Assembly: GCA_040387515.1 (NCBI GenBank) | Contig: JAZKDP010000002.1 | Span: 34,716 to 98,715, forward strand | DNA: 64,000 nt | Direction of reading: 5' to 3' | Source of the DNA: Methylotenera_A sp040387515 | GTDB lineage: Bacteria > Pseudomonadota > Gammaproteobacteria > Burkholderiales > Methylophilaceae | In this document: positions 62,959-64,000 of the stretch, piece after piece | How the letters are laid out: every line of letters starts with the position of its first letter | How positions within the stretch are numbered: position 1 is the first letter of the stretch | Made by a program: the position numbers and the translations under genes | Notes under the pieces: generated by a model | What the model was told of the DNA's origin: nothing | The model's database searches: none | What the model saw: only the letters and a program-made list of their open reading frames with translations

Positions 62959-64000
62959 ATGAAAAAATTATTATCTGTTTTATCGCTAGTCGCCCTGATG
63001 AGCATTGGCGCAGTGAGCACGAATAGTTTTGCAGAAGATTTACCGGATGCAACGGTTACAACTGTAGAAACTGCAACAGATGGTGCAAACACCACGGTAG
63101 AAACGACGACGGTTGAAACAACCTCTGAAGTGGTTACCGAAGATGCACCTGTTGAAGCTGCAGCTACACCAGCAGAAGCCGCTGCAACACCTGTTCCAAA
63201 TAAAGGCGATACCGCCTGGATGTTGGTTTCTACCATCTTAGTTACCTTAATGGTGATTCCTGGTTTGGCATTGTTTTATGGCGGTTTAGTTCGTCAAAAA
63301 AATATGCTTTCTGTGTTGATGCAAGTATTCATGATCTTCTCACTCATGGCAGTTTTGTGGGCAATTTATGGCTACAGCGTGGCTTTCACAGGCGGTAATC
63401 CATTCTTTGGCGGATTAAGTAAAGCATTCTTGGCTGGCATTACGCCTGAATCACTAGGCGCAACTTTCAGTAAAGGTGTTTACATTCCTGAGTTAACCTT
63501 TGTAGGCTTCCAATTAACGTTTGCTGCTATTACGCCTGCTTTGATTGTTGGTGCTTTTGCTGAGCGTATGAAGTTCTCTGCAGTATTAGCATTTATGACG
63601 TTATGGTTCACATTCGCTTATTTGCCAATGGCGCACATGGTTTGGTATTGGGACGGTCCTGATGCAATTACAACAGCTGAATCATTAAATACAGTCGTTG
63701 CAAACGCAGGTTGGTTATGGGCTAAAGGTGCACTGGATTTTGCTGGTGGTACAGTTGTTCATATTAATGCGGGTGTAGCTGGTTTAGTGGCTGCGTATGT
63801 ATTAGGTAAACGTATCGGCTACGGTAAAGAGTCAATGACACCACACAGCTTAACCTTAACAATGGTTGGTGCTGCTTTACTATGGGTAGGTTGGTACGGC
63901 TTTAACGCTGGTTCTAACTTAGAAGCCAACGGTTATGCTGCATTAGCTTTAATCAACACAACAATCGCAACTGGTGCTGCTACTTTATCTTGGACATTCT
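62959..64000 (+). CDS. amtB: Ammonium transporter AmtB, N-terminal part
   Basis: The frame runs to the window end (about 347 residues). A signal peptide (SLVALMSIGAVSTNSFA) is followed by about 55 residues rich in Thr, Val, Glu and Ala, and then the Amt core: GDTAWMLVSTILVTLMVIPGLALFYGGLVRQKN, the Trp and Phe of the vestibule, FAGGTVVHINAGVAGLVAAYVLGKRIG with a channel His. Partner of GlnK. The Thr/Glu-rich leader is unusually long. Confidence 0.94.
   Translation, partial: MKKLLSVLSLVALMSIGAVSTNSFAEDLPDATVTTVETATDGANTTVETTTVETTSEVVTEDAPVEAAATPAEAAATPVPNKGDTAWMLVSTILVTLMVIPGLALFYGGLVRQKNMLSVLMQVFMIFSLMAVLWAIYGYSVAFTGGNPFFGGLSKAFLAGITPESLGATFSKGVYIPELTFVGFQLTFAAITPALIVGAFAERMKFSAVLAFMTLWFTFAYLPMAHMVWYWDGPDAITTAESLNTVVANAGWLWAKGALDFAGGTVVHINAGVAGLVAAYVLGKRIGYGKESMTPHSLTLTMVGAALLWVGWYGFNAGSNLEANGYAALALINTTIATGAATLSWTF

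Noticed and set aside
1..64000. CRISPR arrays, tRNA or rRNA genes
   Set aside because: No regularly spaced repeat series was seen and no tRNA-like or rRNA sequence was recognised; the island junctions are in a protein gene, not a tRNA.

Overview
The window reads as a betaproteobacterial chromosome, most likely a Methylophilaceae methylotroph close to Methylotenera. That placement is inferred from protein likeness, the moderately low GC content and the gene order; no rRNA gene is present to confirm it. The backbone is tightly packed and ordinary. It contains one sharply bounded foreign island of about 15.8 kb (45330-61106).

Backbone, left part (1-20138): the end of ampG, then xth, pyrE and a DUF4124 protein. 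The gatCAB amidotransferase operon is on the minus strand. Divergent from it is the cell-elongation cluster mreB-mreC-mreD-mrdA-rodA-rlpA-dacA, running into ybeD-lipB-lipA (lipoate) and then gshA-gshB-apbE. Together these build the rod-shaped wall, lipoylate enzymes, make glutathione and flavinylate proteins.

Backbone, middle (20139-43917): a minus-strand minor-pilin operon in the order pilE, fimT, pilV, pilW, pilX, pilY1. The PilY1 adhesin carries an apparent duplicated beta-rich insert. Then come lptM-lysA, purU, ispH, nudB, nadA-HIT, a ferredoxin with a TonB-like protein, mpl, metH, two paralogous tiny secreted Ala/Lys-rich proteins, and a QseBC-like two-component system.

Island (45330-61106): it splits comM, the DNA-transformation helicase gene. 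The 3' part of comM lies at 43925-45331 and its first 32 codons lie at 61107-61202. Joining the island ends in silico gives a near-perfect inverted repeat centred on AC, as expected of the attP site of a large serine recombinase, and that recombinase gene lies just inside the left end. Cargo, left to right: an arsenic operon (arsR-acr3-arsC-arsH); a small His-rich secreted protein and a DMT exporter with a histidine-rich tail; a small HUH endonuclease flanked by a 16-bp direct repeat; a large primase-helicase; a secreted nuclease; an S24 (LexA/UmuD-like) autoprotease with its own palindromic operator; a 1060-residue SIR2-STAND-repeat protein ending in a cold-shock-like domain, a probable phage-defence sensor; a compact tyrosine recombinase; and a small DUF6641-like protein. 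From 60367 down to 51525 all genes lie on one strand, as in a replication/regulation/defence module.

Backbone, right part (61107-64000): the comM 5' fragment overlaps ubiK. Next is a TorF-type porin preceded by a clear sigma-54 promoter, then glnK and amtB (cut by the window end), a nitrogen-responsive ammonium module.
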